Both the position numbers and the translations under genes were made by a program. The notes below the pieces were generated by a model that did not search any database, was not told where the DNA came from, and saw nothing but the letters and a program-made list of their open reading frames with translations. A stretch of 36,002 nucleotides of DNA from Lachnospiraceae bacterium (GTDB lineage: Bacteria > Bacillota_A > Clostridia > Lachnospirales > Lachnospiraceae): contig JAFZQP010000056.1 of the NCBI GenBank assembly GCA_017620345.1, positions 1 through 36,002 of the forward strand. Reading direction: 5' to 3'. Positions 1 through 8,203 of the stretch are shown in pieces. The first letter of the stretch is position 1, and each line of letters begins with the position of its first letter.

Positions 1-667
1 ACCCCGCATCCTGATTTTCAAGATATCCGAAAATATCGGGAGTGATGATGTACCGGCCGAGTATCGCTATGTCCGACGGTGCTTCATCTATGTTCGGCTT
101 TTCTACAAGATCATGGACCTTGTATACCCTGTCATCCACTTTCTTGCAGTCAACGATACCGTATTTGCTGACAGCCTCATGAGCTACCTTCTGAACGCCG
201 AGTACAGATGTCCGATACTCATTGTATACTTCCAGCATCTGTGCCAGACATGGCTGTTTGGATACGACAACATCATCACCGAGCAGTACCGCAAAAGGTT
301 CGTTACCGATAAAGTGGCGGGCCGTATATATGGCATGTCCCAAACCTCTCGGTTCCTTTTGCCTGATGGTATGGATGTTCGCCATATCGGATATCTTGCG
401 CACCATGTCAAGCATATCGGTCTTGCCGCTCTTTTCAAGTTCAAGTTCGAGTTCGACCGACTTGTCAAAGTGGTCTTCTATCGATCTCTTATTTCGTCCG
501 CTGACTATTATGATATCCTCGATCCCACTTGCTACAGCTTCCTCGATTATGAACTGTATCGTAGGTTTATCCACTATGGGAAGCATTTCCTTCGGCTGTG
601 CCTTCGTTGCCGGAAGAAATCTCGTTCCGAGGCCCGCTGCCGGGATGATGGCTTTTCTGACTTTCAC
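1..667 (-). CDS. galU: UTP--glucose-1-phosphate uridylyltransferase, 3' part cut by window edge
   Basis: The enzyme makes UDP-glucose from UTP and glucose-1-phosphate in the cytoplasm, for cell-surface polysaccharides and glycolipids. The translated N-terminus carries the nucleotidyltransferase signature AAGLGTRFLPATKAQPKEM, followed by LPIVDKPTIQFIIEEAV, and later VLLGDD and LVEKP segments, all typical of bacterial GalU. About 222 codons are present; the full protein is normally near 290, so the C-terminal quarter lies outside the window. I chose a GTG start at 665-667, because AAGGAG sits 6 bases upstream and the protein then begins MKVRKAIIPAAG as in the family. It follows the DUF1934 gene by 20 bases as the last visible gene of the pyrK chain. 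Confidence 0.95.
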   Translation of the reverse strand, partial: MKVRKAIIPAAGLGTRFLPATKAQPKEMLPIVDKPTIQFIIEEAVASGIEDIIIVSGRNKRSIEDHFDKSVELELELEKSGKTDMLDMVRKISDMANIHTIRQKEPRGLGHAIYTARHFIGNEPFAVLLGDDVVVSKQPCLAQMLEVYNEYRTSVLGVQKVAHEAVSKYGIVDCKKVDDRVYKVHDLVEKPNIDEAPSDIAILGRYIITPDIFGYLENQDAG

Positions 668-687
668 TGTCTACTCCTTCTTACGCT

Positions 688-1119
688 TTACATGGAAGCG
701 GAATTCTTGATCTCCATCTGGATCTTACAATTTGCCAAATGCTCGTAATTGATATCCAGTGCATAATCTATATCTATGTTAATGACATCATCGCTCTCCC
801 TGATATCGATCCTGTCGGTATCGATTCCAACCATCAGGGTCCCATAGGGAGTGACGTAATTCGTCATATTTCTCTTGTTCTTTTCGAAGATCATCTCAAC
901 GTTGGTAAACCCGCGCTTACTGATGGTCAGCATGCTTCCGTCAAATCTGACGATATTCCTTGTGACCGCATCGGTACCTTCCTCTATCTCATCATACGTA
1001 ACATAGTGATGATCCTTCTTCTTATAATAACTGCCGGGGGTCATTATCTCTATCCTGTCTCCGGCGGGGTTGTCGCCGAACTGAAGTCCCGCAACAGATA
1101 CCCAAACATCTTTATCCAT
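688..1119 (-). CDS. DUF1934 (YwiB-like) small beta-barrel protein
   Basis: This is a 143-residue protein of the DUF1934 family, a calycin-like small beta barrel of unknown function common in Firmicutes. The sequence shows the family pattern: an N-terminal VSVAGLQ strand, a GSYYKKKDHHYVTYDEIEEG segment, the DGSMLTISKRG strand, then TPYGTLMVGI and IDIDYALDIN. A longer reading frame extends upstream into the end of the GntR gene, but the ATG at 1117-1119 gives the usual N-terminus MDKDVWVS and has CAGGTAA a few bases upstream. It sits 11 bases after the GntR stop and 20 bases before galU, so it is probably co-transcribed. No ligand can be inferred. Confidence 0.8.
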   Translation of the reverse strand: MDKDVWVSVAGLQFGDNPAGDRIEIMTPGSYYKKKDHHYVTYDEIEEGTDAVTRNIVRFDGSMLTISKRGFTNVEMIFEKNKRNMTNYVTPYGTLMVGIDTDRIDIRESDDVINIDIDYALDINYEHLANCKIQMEIKNSASM

Positions 1120-1130
1120 TAAATTACCTG

Positions 1131-1790
1131 CTAATTTAACATTATATTTTCCTGATTGACGATATGGATCTCGGCTGCGATACACGCATTGTCCGCATCA
1201 TTCCTGATCACGCAGTCCATTATCCTCGCATGTTCCTCTATGAGTCTTGCATGATTGGCCGAATCCTTGATGTATTCCAGCCTGTATCTGTATATCCTCT
1301 CAGCGAGATTATTCACCATTTGGACCAGTCTCTTGTTATGGGATGCCGCAAGGATGACATCGTGGAATCGCACATCCGCCTGTGCTATCTGCGTAACGTC
1401 TCCGGATCTCGTTGCTTCGACAAACCCTTCTGCAGCTGCCCTCAGTTCATCCTTTTGGTCTTCTGTTATTCTCTTACAAGCAAGCTTAGTTGCAAGTGAA
1501 TCAAGCACAAGTCTTACCTCAAGAACATCTCTTATATCGTCCTTGCTGATCCTGGCAACCTCCGCTCCTCGCCTGGGGACCATTGTGACCAGTCCTTCAA
1601 GTTCGAGCATACGGATCGCTTCCCTGATAGGTGTTCTGGAGACTCCGAGCCTTTCAGCGAGATGTATCTCCATAAGACGCTCACCGGGCTCGAGCACACC
1701 GGTAAGTATCCCCTGTCTGAGCGTATTGAACACTACATCACGAAGAGGGAGATATTCATCCATATTCATCTGCAGTCTAAGCTCGTCCAT
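1131..1790 (-). CDS. GntR-family transcriptional regulator with FCD domain (FadR subfamily)
   Basis: A 219-residue DNA-binding regulator. Residues about 14-80 form the GntR winged helix: LRQGILTGVLEPGERLMEI, then LAERLGVSRTPIREAIRMLE, the family recognition-helix signature. Residues about 90-215 match the all-helical FCD effector domain, with VRLVLDSLA, a DVRFHDVIL segment and two later histidines (HARLIEEH) that often bind metal or a small acid. The start overlaps the end of ispE by 14 bases, suggesting translational coupling. FCD regulators usually respond to carboxylic acids, but the effector here is unknown. Placement inside an isoprenoid and pyrimidine chain, rather than beside a catabolic operon, is unusual for this subfamily. 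Confidence 0.9.
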   Translation of the reverse strand: MDELRLQMNMDEYLPLRDVVFNTLRQGILTGVLEPGERLMEIHLAERLGVSRTPIREAIRMLELEGLVTMVPRRGAEVARISKDDIRDVLEVRLVLDSLATKLACKRITEDQKDELRAAAEGFVEATRSGDVTQIAQADVRFHDVILAASHNKRLVQMVNNLAERIYRYRLEYIKDSANHARLIEEHARIMDCVIRNDADNACIAAEIHIVNQENIMLN

Positions 1791-2637
1791 CAGATCTCCT
1801 TGTTATGAACAGTTCCAATGAATCATCATATTTTTTAAGTCTGCGGTATGCATCTTCTGCCTGTTCTTCGGTCTTAAAGATCCCGAATACCGTAGGCCCG
1901 CTACCGCTCATCATCGAAGCAGCTGCTCCGCTGTCTGTCATTATTCTTTCTATCTGTCCTATGACAGGATGTTCCGGTCCGGTCACGCTCTCAAGCAGGT
2001 TACCCATACTCTGCGCCATCTTATCGATATCACCGTCCCTGATGGCGGTTATGATCGCATCGATATCCGGATGATCATCTCCGTCAAGCCGGAGATGGTT
2101 ATATACATAAGCCGTTGATACACTGACCGGTGGCTTGGCAAGAACTATCACACACTCCGGGATCTGCGGGATCTGCGTCAGCACTTCTCCGATGCCTTCC
2201 GATAATGCGCATCCTCCCATTATACAAAACGGAACATCAGCACCTATCTTAACGCCGCGGTCCATGAGCTGCTGTCTCGTAAGACCAAGGTCAAACAGTT
2301 CGTTTACCGCCTTAAGCGTTGCCGCCGCATTCCCACTCCCGCCGGCAAGTCCTGCGGCTACCGGAATGTTCTTGGTAAGTTTAACTCTGAGTCCTCCGGG
2401 AAGATCAAATTCATCCATCAGCAGCTTTGCTGCCCTGTATATCAGATTATCCTCATTTACCGGAATATCGCTCCTGTCGGTCGTGATAAATATACCGGGT
2501 TTATCCGTCCTCTCAATGACAAGCTCATCTGAAAGGTCCAGCGTCTGCATTATCATCCTGACTTCGTGATATCCGTTAGGAAGACGTCGTATCACATCGA
2601 GCCCGATATTGATCTTGGCATAAGAATCGATCTTCAT
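1777..2637 (-). CDS. ispE: 4-diphosphocytidyl-2-C-methyl-D-erythritol kinase
   Basis: This GHMP-family kinase phosphorylates CDP-methylerythritol with ATP, the fourth step of the MEP isoprenoid pathway, in the cytoplasm. The 286-residue length is normal. The N-terminus SYAKINIGLDVIRRLPNGYH is diagnostic. The ATP-binding glycine-rich motif appears as IPVAAGLAGGSGNAAAT at about residues 90-106, and the third GHMP motif as MMSGSGPTVFGIF near 243-255. In the more usual version the glycine loop reads GLGGGSSDAA, so this copy has A and N substitutions, but the Gly/Ser framework is kept. It starts 7 bases after the unknown gene upstream and overlaps the GntR gene downstream. Confidence 0.95.
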   Translation of the reverse strand: MKIDSYAKINIGLDVIRRLPNGYHEVRMIMQTLDLSDELVIERTDKPGIFITTDRSDIPVNEDNLIYRAAKLLMDEFDLPGGLRVKLTKNIPVAAGLAGGSGNAAATLKAVNELFDLGLTRQQLMDRGVKIGADVPFCIMGGCALSEGIGEVLTQIPQIPECVIVLAKPPVSVSTAYVYNHLRLDGDDHPDIDAIITAIRDGDIDKMAQSMGNLLESVTGPEHPVIGQIERIMTDSGAAASMMSGSGPTVFGIFKTEEQAEDAYRRLKKYDDSLELFITRRSDGRA

Positions 2638-2644
2638 GGGGCGG

Positions 2645-3460
2645 TCACCTGATGACGACCTTCATTCCTCCGTCTTCGGGATTGAGAATCTGATCTATCA
2701 CATCGCTCCTGCCGTTTTCGGCTGCGTTCTCAACCGCTTCTTCCTCTATGAGAAGTCCCTTCTTTGCTCCTGCGAGCATGTTCATGCCGTTCTCAAGTTT
2801 CTGAAGATTGGGATTTTCTTCTTCCTTTTTCTCTTCAGCCTTCTTATCTTCGGCTATCTTGTTTACTGCGTTCTTATCTTCTGCATTTTTATCTTCTGCC
2901 TTCTTCTCATCATCGGCTTTGGCAGCTTCTTCCTTGTTCTTACCGCCGTTCTGGATCTCCTGGAGTCTCTCCTTGGCGGCCTCTTTAGCCTTCTCCTCGG
3001 CTTCTTTTCTCTGCTTTTCGATCATATCGGCATTGCTCTTTGCAAAAGCGGACTTCTCATCCTTCTCCATGATCTCATCACGTCTTGTTATCTCATGCTT
3101 GTACTGGTTATCTGTTATATCACCCTTCTCAAGCATGATGGACAACTGGTCGCGATTGAATTCCATGAGGTTGCCCTCTTTTTCATCCTTTGCAAATACC
3201 ATTCCGGTCTCAAGAGCCTCCATGGCGTCCTGTTTGACGCGTGTTGTATCTCCGTCCGTGGATTTGCCTACGACATCACCGTATACCGAACGCGCAGCCT
3301 CATCATTATCAGACTGTACGGCAGACTTCTTCTCTTCCGTCTCCGGAAGCTTAATGTTCTCGGTCTGTCCCGTATTTATCTTCCGGTCTTCCTGTCCCGG
3401 CTGTTCCGGAAGTGTTACCTGCTTCATTACAAGATTATCGATCCCACCTATCTGCATCAT
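2645..3460 (-). CDS. Unknown protein, highly charged, with AED(K)-rich short tandem repeats
   Basis: I do not recognise a family. The 271-residue product has no signal peptide or membrane segment and is very rich in Glu, Lys, Asp and Ala. Residues about 140-215 are a predicted long helix or coiled coil (EKQRKEAEEKAKEAAKERL), ending in degenerate five-residue repeats of the form AEDK[NK] at about 188-212. The central segment MVFAKDEKEGNLMEFNRDQL (about 87-106) and the C-terminal part GLLIEEEAVENAAENG look like folded or binding motifs. The start is supported by GGAGGTAGG upstream; the gap from the pyrD stop is 6 bases and the gap to ispE is 7. Its role in the chain is unknown. Confidence 0.75.
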   Translation of the reverse strand: MMQIGGIDNLVMKQVTLPEQPGQEDRKINTGQTENIKLPETEEKKSAVQSDNDEAARSVYGDVVGKSTDGDTTRVKQDAMEALETGMVFAKDEKEGNLMEFNRDQLSIMLEKGDITDNQYKHEITRRDEIMEKDEKSAFAKSNADMIEKQRKEAEEKAKEAAKERLQEIQNGGKNKEEAAKADDEKKAEDKNAEDKNAVNKIAEDKKAEEKKEEENPNLQKLENGMNMLAGAKKGLLIEEEAVENAAENGRSDVIDQILNPEDGGMKVVIR

Positions 3461-3466
3461 AGATAC

Positions 3467-4378
3467 CTACCTCCAATCTAAAACACATCCTGTCAACTCA
3501 CTTACAGATCCTATATTGTTTTTTTTCATGTATTCTTCGATCCCCTCGATCACTTCGACCGTAGTATAAGGATCGGTAAAATTTGCGGCTCCCACGGCGA
3601 CTGCCGCAGCCCCTGCCATTATAAACTCCAGCGCATCATATGCTGTACATATTCCGCCCATTCCTATCACCGGTATGGATACCGCATGTGCCGCCTGATA
3701 TACCATCCTGACAGCCACCGGTTTGATCGCCGGTCCGGACAGGCCTCCCGTCCTGTTGGCGAGAGCAAAACATCTCCTGTCTACATCGATCTTCATTCCC
3801 GTGATCGTATTTATAAGTGATACCGCATCTGCTCCGGACTCCTCGCATACCTTTGCCATAAGGGCGATATCCGTAACATTCGGTGACAACTTCATGATTA
3901 TCGGCTGTTTAGCTTTTTTCCTGATCTCTTTCGTTATGTGCGAAAGTGCCTTCGGATCCTGGCCGAACGCTATTGCACCTTCCTTCACGTTCGGGCAGCT
4001 GACATTTATCTCCAGAAGATCGGCATTCGTGTCCGCAAGTCTTTCAACGACTGCCACATATTCTTCCTCCGTCTTCCCGCAGACGTTAACAATGACAGCC
4101 ACGTCGTAGTTCTTTAAAAACTCAAGGTCGCGCTCGATAAAAGTATCAATTCCTGGGTTCTGAAGCCCTATGGCATTGAGCATCCCTCCGTATACTTCCG
4201 CGACTCTCGGTGTCGGATTGCCCGGCCACGGAGTCAGGGAAACACCTTTTGTTACAACGGCTCCGAGCCTGTTCAGGTCAACAAATTCGGAATACTCCAT
4301 TCCCGAACCGAATGTCCCGGAAGCAGTCATGACCGGATTCTTTAATCTGACACCTGCCAGATCTACCGACATATCCAT
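3467..4378 (-). CDS. pyrD: Dihydroorotate dehydrogenase B, catalytic subunit
   Basis: The FMN subunit of the NAD-linked class 1B enzyme oxidises dihydroorotate to orotate in pyrimidine synthesis and works with PyrK in a cytoplasmic heterotetramer. The protein, 303 residues, starts MDMSVDLAGVRLKNPVMTAS and has ASGTFGSG, the active-site NVSCPNVKEG with its catalytic cysteine, MKLSPNVTDI, and the C-terminal phosphate-binding IPVIGMGGI and AGAAAVAVGAA. A longer frame opens upstream, but ATG 4376-4378 is the conventional start, has GGAGGTG 8 bases upstream, and overlaps the pyrK stop as TGATG, an arrangement typical of translational coupling. This matches the usual pyrK-pyrD pair. Confidence 0.96.
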   Translation of the reverse strand: MDMSVDLAGVRLKNPVMTASGTFGSGMEYSEFVDLNRLGAVVTKGVSLTPWPGNPTPRVAEVYGGMLNAIGLQNPGIDTFIERDLEFLKNYDVAVIVNVCGKTEEEYVAVVERLADTNADLLEINVSCPNVKEGAIAFGQDPKALSHITKEIRKKAKQPIIMKLSPNVTDIALMAKVCEESGADAVSLINTITGMKIDVDRRCFALANRTGGLSGPAIKPVAVRMVYQAAHAVSIPVIGMGGICTAYDALEFIMAGAAAVAVGAANFTDPYTTVEVIEGIEEYMKKNNIGSVSELTGCVLDWR

Positions 4379-5157
4379 CACAGCTTCACCTCCGATGCGG
4401 AAAATACCGGACCGTCTGCGCATATCCTTGCATTGTTTACCTTCGAATGATCATCTATACCGGTCGTAGTACATACACAGCCAAGGCACGCACCAACTCC
4501 GCACGCCATTCTCTCCTCAAGGGAAATATATGCGGGTATGTTCATCTTCTCCGACAGTTCCTTGACTCCCCGCAGCATCGGATGCGGTCCACATGCAAAT
4601 ATGATATCCGCGGTTATGCCGTTTTCGTTTATCGCATCTATCACAGTCCCTGCGGTCCCGCAGCTTCCGTCATCGGTTGCTATGACCAGTTCCGAATGTT
4701 CGGAAAGTTCTCCGGTCAGGAACATGTCTTTATTGCTTCTGTATCCCGCAACAGTCGTTACACTGCACTTAAGCTGCTTAGCCAGTTCTACCATCGGCGG
4801 TATCCCTATGCCTCCCCCGATAAGAAGCGCCCTTGCAGTCTCATCCACACTGCCGGATGCCGCAAAAAAACCGTTCCCGTTAGGTCCGATTATATCGATC
4901 GTATCCCATTTCTTCATTCGGGAGAACTCATCCGTCCCGGCTCCTGCGACCCTGTACACGAGCCGTATTACCTGTCCGTCTTCGATCTCGCATATGCTGA
5001 TCGGCCTTGGCAGAAGTCTTGAATCACTGTTGCAGTACAGCGACAGGAACTGCCCCGGACATGCGTATCTTGCGGCCCTTGTCATGATCCGCATCGAGTA
5101 AACACCGTCACACAGGCATTCCTGTGAAATAATTGTTGCTTTTTCCTTGATTTTCAT
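4378..5157 (-). CDS. pyrK: Dihydroorotate dehydrogenase B, electron transfer subunit
   Basis: This FAD and [2Fe-2S] subunit passes electrons from dihydroorotate (through PyrD) to NAD+. It has 259 residues. The ferredoxin-reductase fold is seen as RPISICEIED with RLVYRVAGAGT (FAD binding), ALLIGGGIGIPPM (nucleotide binding) and IIFACGPHPML. The C-terminal iron-sulphur cysteines lie in MACGVGACLGCVCTT and a later NARICADGPVF, giving the four expected ligands. It is the first gene of the minus-strand chain and diverges from pyrC across a 113-base gap, so the pyrimidine genes are grouped but split between strands. Confidence 0.96.
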   Translation of the reverse strand: MKIKEKATIISQECLCDGVYSMRIMTRAARYACPGQFLSLYCNSDSRLLPRPISICEIEDGQVIRLVYRVAGAGTDEFSRMKKWDTIDIIGPNGNGFFAASGSVDETARALLIGGGIGIPPMVELAKQLKCSVTTVAGYRSNKDMFLTGELSEHSELVIATDDGSCGTAGTVIDAINENGITADIIFACGPHPMLRGVKELSEKMNIPAYISLEERMACGVGACLGCVCTTTGIDDHSKVNNARICADGPVFSASEVKL

Positions 5158-5270
5158 ATAAACATATTATAAACGGACATAATCATCCAATTTAAATAAA
5201 GTATAGCCTTTTTATGCGGTTTTTTCAAGATATTATTGTTTTTTGTATACAAACGGTTGTGTAAAATTTT
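5158..5270. promoter_or_regulatory. Divergent pyrK/pyrC intergenic region
   Basis: This 113-base AT-rich gap must hold promoters for both pyrK (minus) and pyrC (plus). On the plus strand TATACA (5246-5251) lies 16 bases after TTCAAG (5224-5229) and could give a very short leader. TAAAAT (5262-5267) lies only 3 bases before the pyrC ATG, too close to be its -10 box. I see no PyrR-type leader, anti-terminator or terminator hairpin. The promoter assignments are weak. Confidence 0.35.
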
Positions 5271-6554
5271 ATGGAAAATCTGATAATAAAAAATATTCAT
5301 ATCATCGATCCGCAAAACTCACGTGACGAGATATCAGATATATTCATAGCAGACGGAAAGATCGTATCGGAAGACGAATTCAAAAGGACCTTCGGAGAAG
5401 ATCATAAAGACACCGTTATAGACGGGACCGGTCTTATCGCAGGTCCCGGATTTGTTGACGTTCACGTTCACTTCAGGGATCCGGGGCAGACCCACAAAGA
5501 GGATATACATACCGGCGCAGCAGCTGCCATGGCCGGCGGATTTACCTCCGTTGTCATGATGGCAAATACGGTCCCGCCCGCAGATGATCCCGATATCGTA
5601 AGGGATATCCTGGAGCGTGCCGCAAAAGAGCCGATCCATATATACACATGTGCCACAGTTACAAAAGGAATGGGCGGGAAGGAACTTTGCGACTACCGTG
5701 CCCTTCTTGACGCAGGTGCCGTGGGATTTACGGATGACGGTAAGCCGATAACCGATGAAAAGCTGCTCTCTGGAGCTTTTGAGAAAATCTCGGAACTCGG
5801 TGTCCCTATCTCTCTTCATGAAGAAGATCCCGCATATATCAAAGAAAACGGGGTCAATTCCGGACCTGCCGCGGCTTCACTCGGACTTACCGGTTCTGAC
5901 AGGCAGGCTGAGATCAGTATGATAGAGCGCGACCTTGCGATCGCGGCAAAAACAGATGTTAAGCTGAACATCCAGCATATCAGTACCGCAGAAGGTGTTG
6001 AGGCAGTCCGTCGTGCCAGGAGAGATAACCGTAACATCCACGCGGAAGCAACTCCGCATCATTTTACACTTACCGATTCGGCTGTATCGGTTCATGGCAC
6101 TCTTGCCAAGATGAACCCCCCTCTTCGGACCGATGAAGACCGTGAGGCTATATGGGAAGGACTGTCCGACGGGACGATCGATATCATCGCAACTGACCAT
6201 GCTCCGCATTCCGTTGAAGAAAAGAATGTGGATTTTGCGCATGCCCCAAGCGGCATCATAGGGCTTGAGACATCATTCCTGCTTGCTTACCGGACTTTGG
6301 TGCAGCGCGATATAATAGACCTTGGCAGGTTATTCGAGCTGATGAGCCTTAACCCTGCAAGGCTGTACGGGCTTAATGCCGGAACCCTCTCGGTCGGAGC
6401 TCCTGCCGATATCGTGATAATATCACCGGATGAGAAGACGGAATATGTCACCACAAGGTCAAGATCATCCAATTCACCGTTCATTGGATGCACATTTGAA
6501 GGAAAGATAAGGTATACGATAGCAGACGGCCGGATAGTTTATTCCGACCGTTGA
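5271..6554 (+). CDS. pyrC: Dihydroorotase (class I)
   Basis: This zinc amidohydrolase interconverts N-carbamoyl-aspartate and dihydroorotate in pyrimidine synthesis. The 427-residue protein has the metal-binding DVHVHFRDPG near residues 63-72, GFTSVVMMANTVPP, HEEDPAYI, IQHISTAEGVEAVR, the substrate-facing HAEATPHHFTLTD and the final ATDHAPHS, all in the order expected for class I enzymes. The ATG is the first possible start because an in-frame TAA lies 9 bases upstream, and no Shine-Dalgarno sequence precedes it, which is odd for this window. It ends 6 bases from the plsC stop, tail to tail, with no visible terminator between. Confidence 0.96.
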   Translation: MENLIIKNIHIIDPQNSRDEISDIFIADGKIVSEDEFKRTFGEDHKDTVIDGTGLIAGPGFVDVHVHFRDPGQTHKEDIHTGAAAAMAGGFTSVVMMANTVPPADDPDIVRDILERAAKEPIHIYTCATVTKGMGGKELCDYRALLDAGAVGFTDDGKPITDEKLLSGAFEKISELGVPISLHEEDPAYIKENGVNSGPAAASLGLTGSDRQAEISMIERDLAIAAKTDVKLNIQHISTAEGVEAVRRARRDNRNIHAEATPHHFTLTDSAVSVHGTLAKMNPPLRTDEDREAIWEGLSDGTIDIIATDHAPHSVEEKNVDFAHAPSGIIGLETSFLLAYRTLVQRDIIDLGRLFELMSLNPARLYGLNAGTLSVGAPADIVIISPDEKTEYVTTRSRSSNSPFIGCTFEGKIRYTIADGRIVYSDR

Positions 6555-6560
6555 CATGTG

Positions 6561-7298
6561 CTAACCGCAATACCTTTCGAGATTTTCGTTTCTTGTTTTT
6601 TCTATCAGATCATGGCATTTCCTGCCAAGATGCTTCTGCTCCGTTTTATCAAATGACGCCGGATCTATCGGATCGAGGAATTCGATCACAACTTTTGCCG
6701 GTTTGACTTTCGGGTAATGCTTTTCAAACACATCGGCTGCATTGCTTATTGCAACGGGGATGATACGGCAGCCGCTCTTGGTGGCGATCTTCATACTGCC
6801 TTCCTTGAATTCCGCCATATTTCCGTCACGGCTTCTCGTGCCTTCCGGAAAGATGAACACAGACATCCCGGCCTTCACGTTTTCTATCGCTTTCAATATC
6901 GTTGCAAGTCCCTGTTTGATATCATCCCTGTCTATGAACAGCGTGTTGTACAGGTACAGTGCCTGTGAAAAGATCGGGATCTTTGCAAACTGCGTCTTGG
7001 CTATGAAGCATATATATCCGGGCAGTCTCGGAAGCGTAAGGAGAACATCAAAAAAGCTCTCATGATTCGCAACATATAAAACAGGCTCCCCTGCCGGTAT
7101 CCTGTCAAGGCCGATATACTTAACCTTTGCACCCGTAAAGAAATTGACGACGGAGAAGATCATGTTCATCATCACTCTCATATACGCATCCTTGGCGCTT
7201 TTTGAGAACAGCCCGATGATAAAAGCCACGAGTTCTATCGGTACCATGATGATAAAATCAAATATAACGATGAGTACACAAATGATAAATCTAAGCAT
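6561..7298 (-). CDS. plsC: 1-acyl-sn-glycerol-3-phosphate acyltransferase
   Basis: The enzyme acylates lysophosphatidic acid to phosphatidic acid at the inner face of the membrane. The 245-residue protein begins with a long hydrophobic segment (about residues 3-31) and carries acyltransferase motif I as NHESFFD (H79, D84, the HX4D dyad), motif II around FIDRDD, motif III as FIFPEGTRS (about 148-156) and a late IIPVAI. It follows degV by 2 bases and is the last gene of the chain that starts at alaX. DegV proteins bind fatty acids, so the pairing with an acyl-chain user makes metabolic sense. Confidence 0.93.
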   Translation of the reverse strand: MLRFIICVLIVIFDFIIMVPIELVAFIIGLFSKSAKDAYMRVMMNMIFSVVNFFTGAKVKYIGLDRIPAGEPVLYVANHESFFDVLLTLPRLPGYICFIAKTQFAKIPIFSQALYLYNTLFIDRDDIKQGLATILKAIENVKAGMSVFIFPEGTRSRDGNMAEFKEGSMKIATKSGCRIIPVAISNAADVFEKHYPKVKPAKVVIEFLDPIDPASFDKTEQKHLGRKCHDLIEKTRNENLERYCG

Positions 7299-7300
7299 GT

Positions 7301-8179
7301 TTAGAAAGCCCTTACGTCATCAGCGCCCTTGAAATACAGTGCCAGCATTCCGGGTCCCACATGGGCTCCCGTCACGGGTTCATGGGCTACCATCCATATC
7401 TTCTTCGGCTCTGCGATCTTCGATACGAGATTGGCAAGATGCACCGCATCCTCACGCTTTCCTCCGTATGATATGCCGACTATCTGCTCTTCGGGATTTA
7501 CAACGAGGTCCCTGTATTTTTCCGCAAGGGCCTTGATCGCCTGTTTTCGGCCTCTTGCCTTACATTCAACGACTATCTTGCCTTCCGTATCTCCCTTGAG
7601 GATCGGCTTGATATCCATCATGGTTCCGATCGATGCCAGTGCGCCGCTTATCCTTCCGGTTCTCTTCAGATGCTTGAGATCGTCGACAACAAACACCTGA
7701 TACATACAGTATTTCTGAAAATCGATACGGTCGGCGGTTTCCTCAAGGCTCATTCCCTTATTTCTGCACTCGGCTGCCTCGACAACGAGTATGCCTTCAC
7801 CGAGGGATGCACCGAGAGAATCGACTATCCTGATCTGTCTGTCGGGGAATTCCTCCATAAGGTCAGCTGCCGCGATCTTGGCCGAATTGATCGATCCCGT
7901 GACGCCGCCCGACAGTCCGATATACAGTACGTCCTCTCCGTTTTCCAGTACCGGCTTAAAAGCCTCGTTAAACTGTGAGGGATTTACCTGTGATGTCGAA
8001 ACACTCATTCCGTCTTTGATCTTCTGATAATAATCATCATAATCAAACCCTTCCGTTTTCGTGAACAGGAATTCCTCTCCTTCCATTATGAGCGTAAGGG
8101 GGACCGAAGTGATATCATAATGCTCCCTGACTTTATCCGTTATGTTTGCTCCTGTGTCCGTAAAGATACGAAATGCCAT
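7301..8179 (-). CDS. DegV family fatty-acid-binding protein (FakB-like)
   Basis: The 292-residue protein matches the DegV fold: it opens FRIFTDTGANITD (the family TDS/TDT-G motif), followed by VSTSQVNPSQF, YIGLSGGVTGS, DSLGASLGEGILV, a central DLKHLKRTGRISGA and a C-terminal IWMVAHEPVTGAHVGPGMLALYF. Characterised members bind one fatty acid and present it to the kinase FakA to make acyl-phosphate for phospholipid synthesis. No fakA is visible here, so that partnership is inferred from the family. It lies 24 bases after murF and 2 bases before plsC, with an AAGGAGAGA-type binding site before the ATG. Confidence 0.92.
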   Translation of the reverse strand: MAFRIFTDTGANITDKVREHYDITSVPLTLIMEGEEFLFTKTEGFDYDDYYQKIKDGMSVSTSQVNPSQFNEAFKPVLENGEDVLYIGLSGGVTGSINSAKIAAADLMEEFPDRQIRIVDSLGASLGEGILVVEAAECRNKGMSLEETADRIDFQKYCMYQVFVVDDLKHLKRTGRISGALASIGTMMDIKPILKGDTEGKIVVECKARGRKQAIKALAEKYRDLVVNPEEQIVGISYGGKREDAVHLANLVSKIAEPKKIWMVAHEPVTGAHVGPGMLALYFKGADDVRAF

Positions 8180-8203
8180 ATTATCTCTCCTTTGTCATTG
8201 CAG

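Noticed and set aside
113..748. Plus-strand frames opposite galU and other minus-strand genes
   Set aside because: Long antisense frames occur opposite most genes here because of codon bias; none has a family match, and the minus-strand products are clearly recognised.
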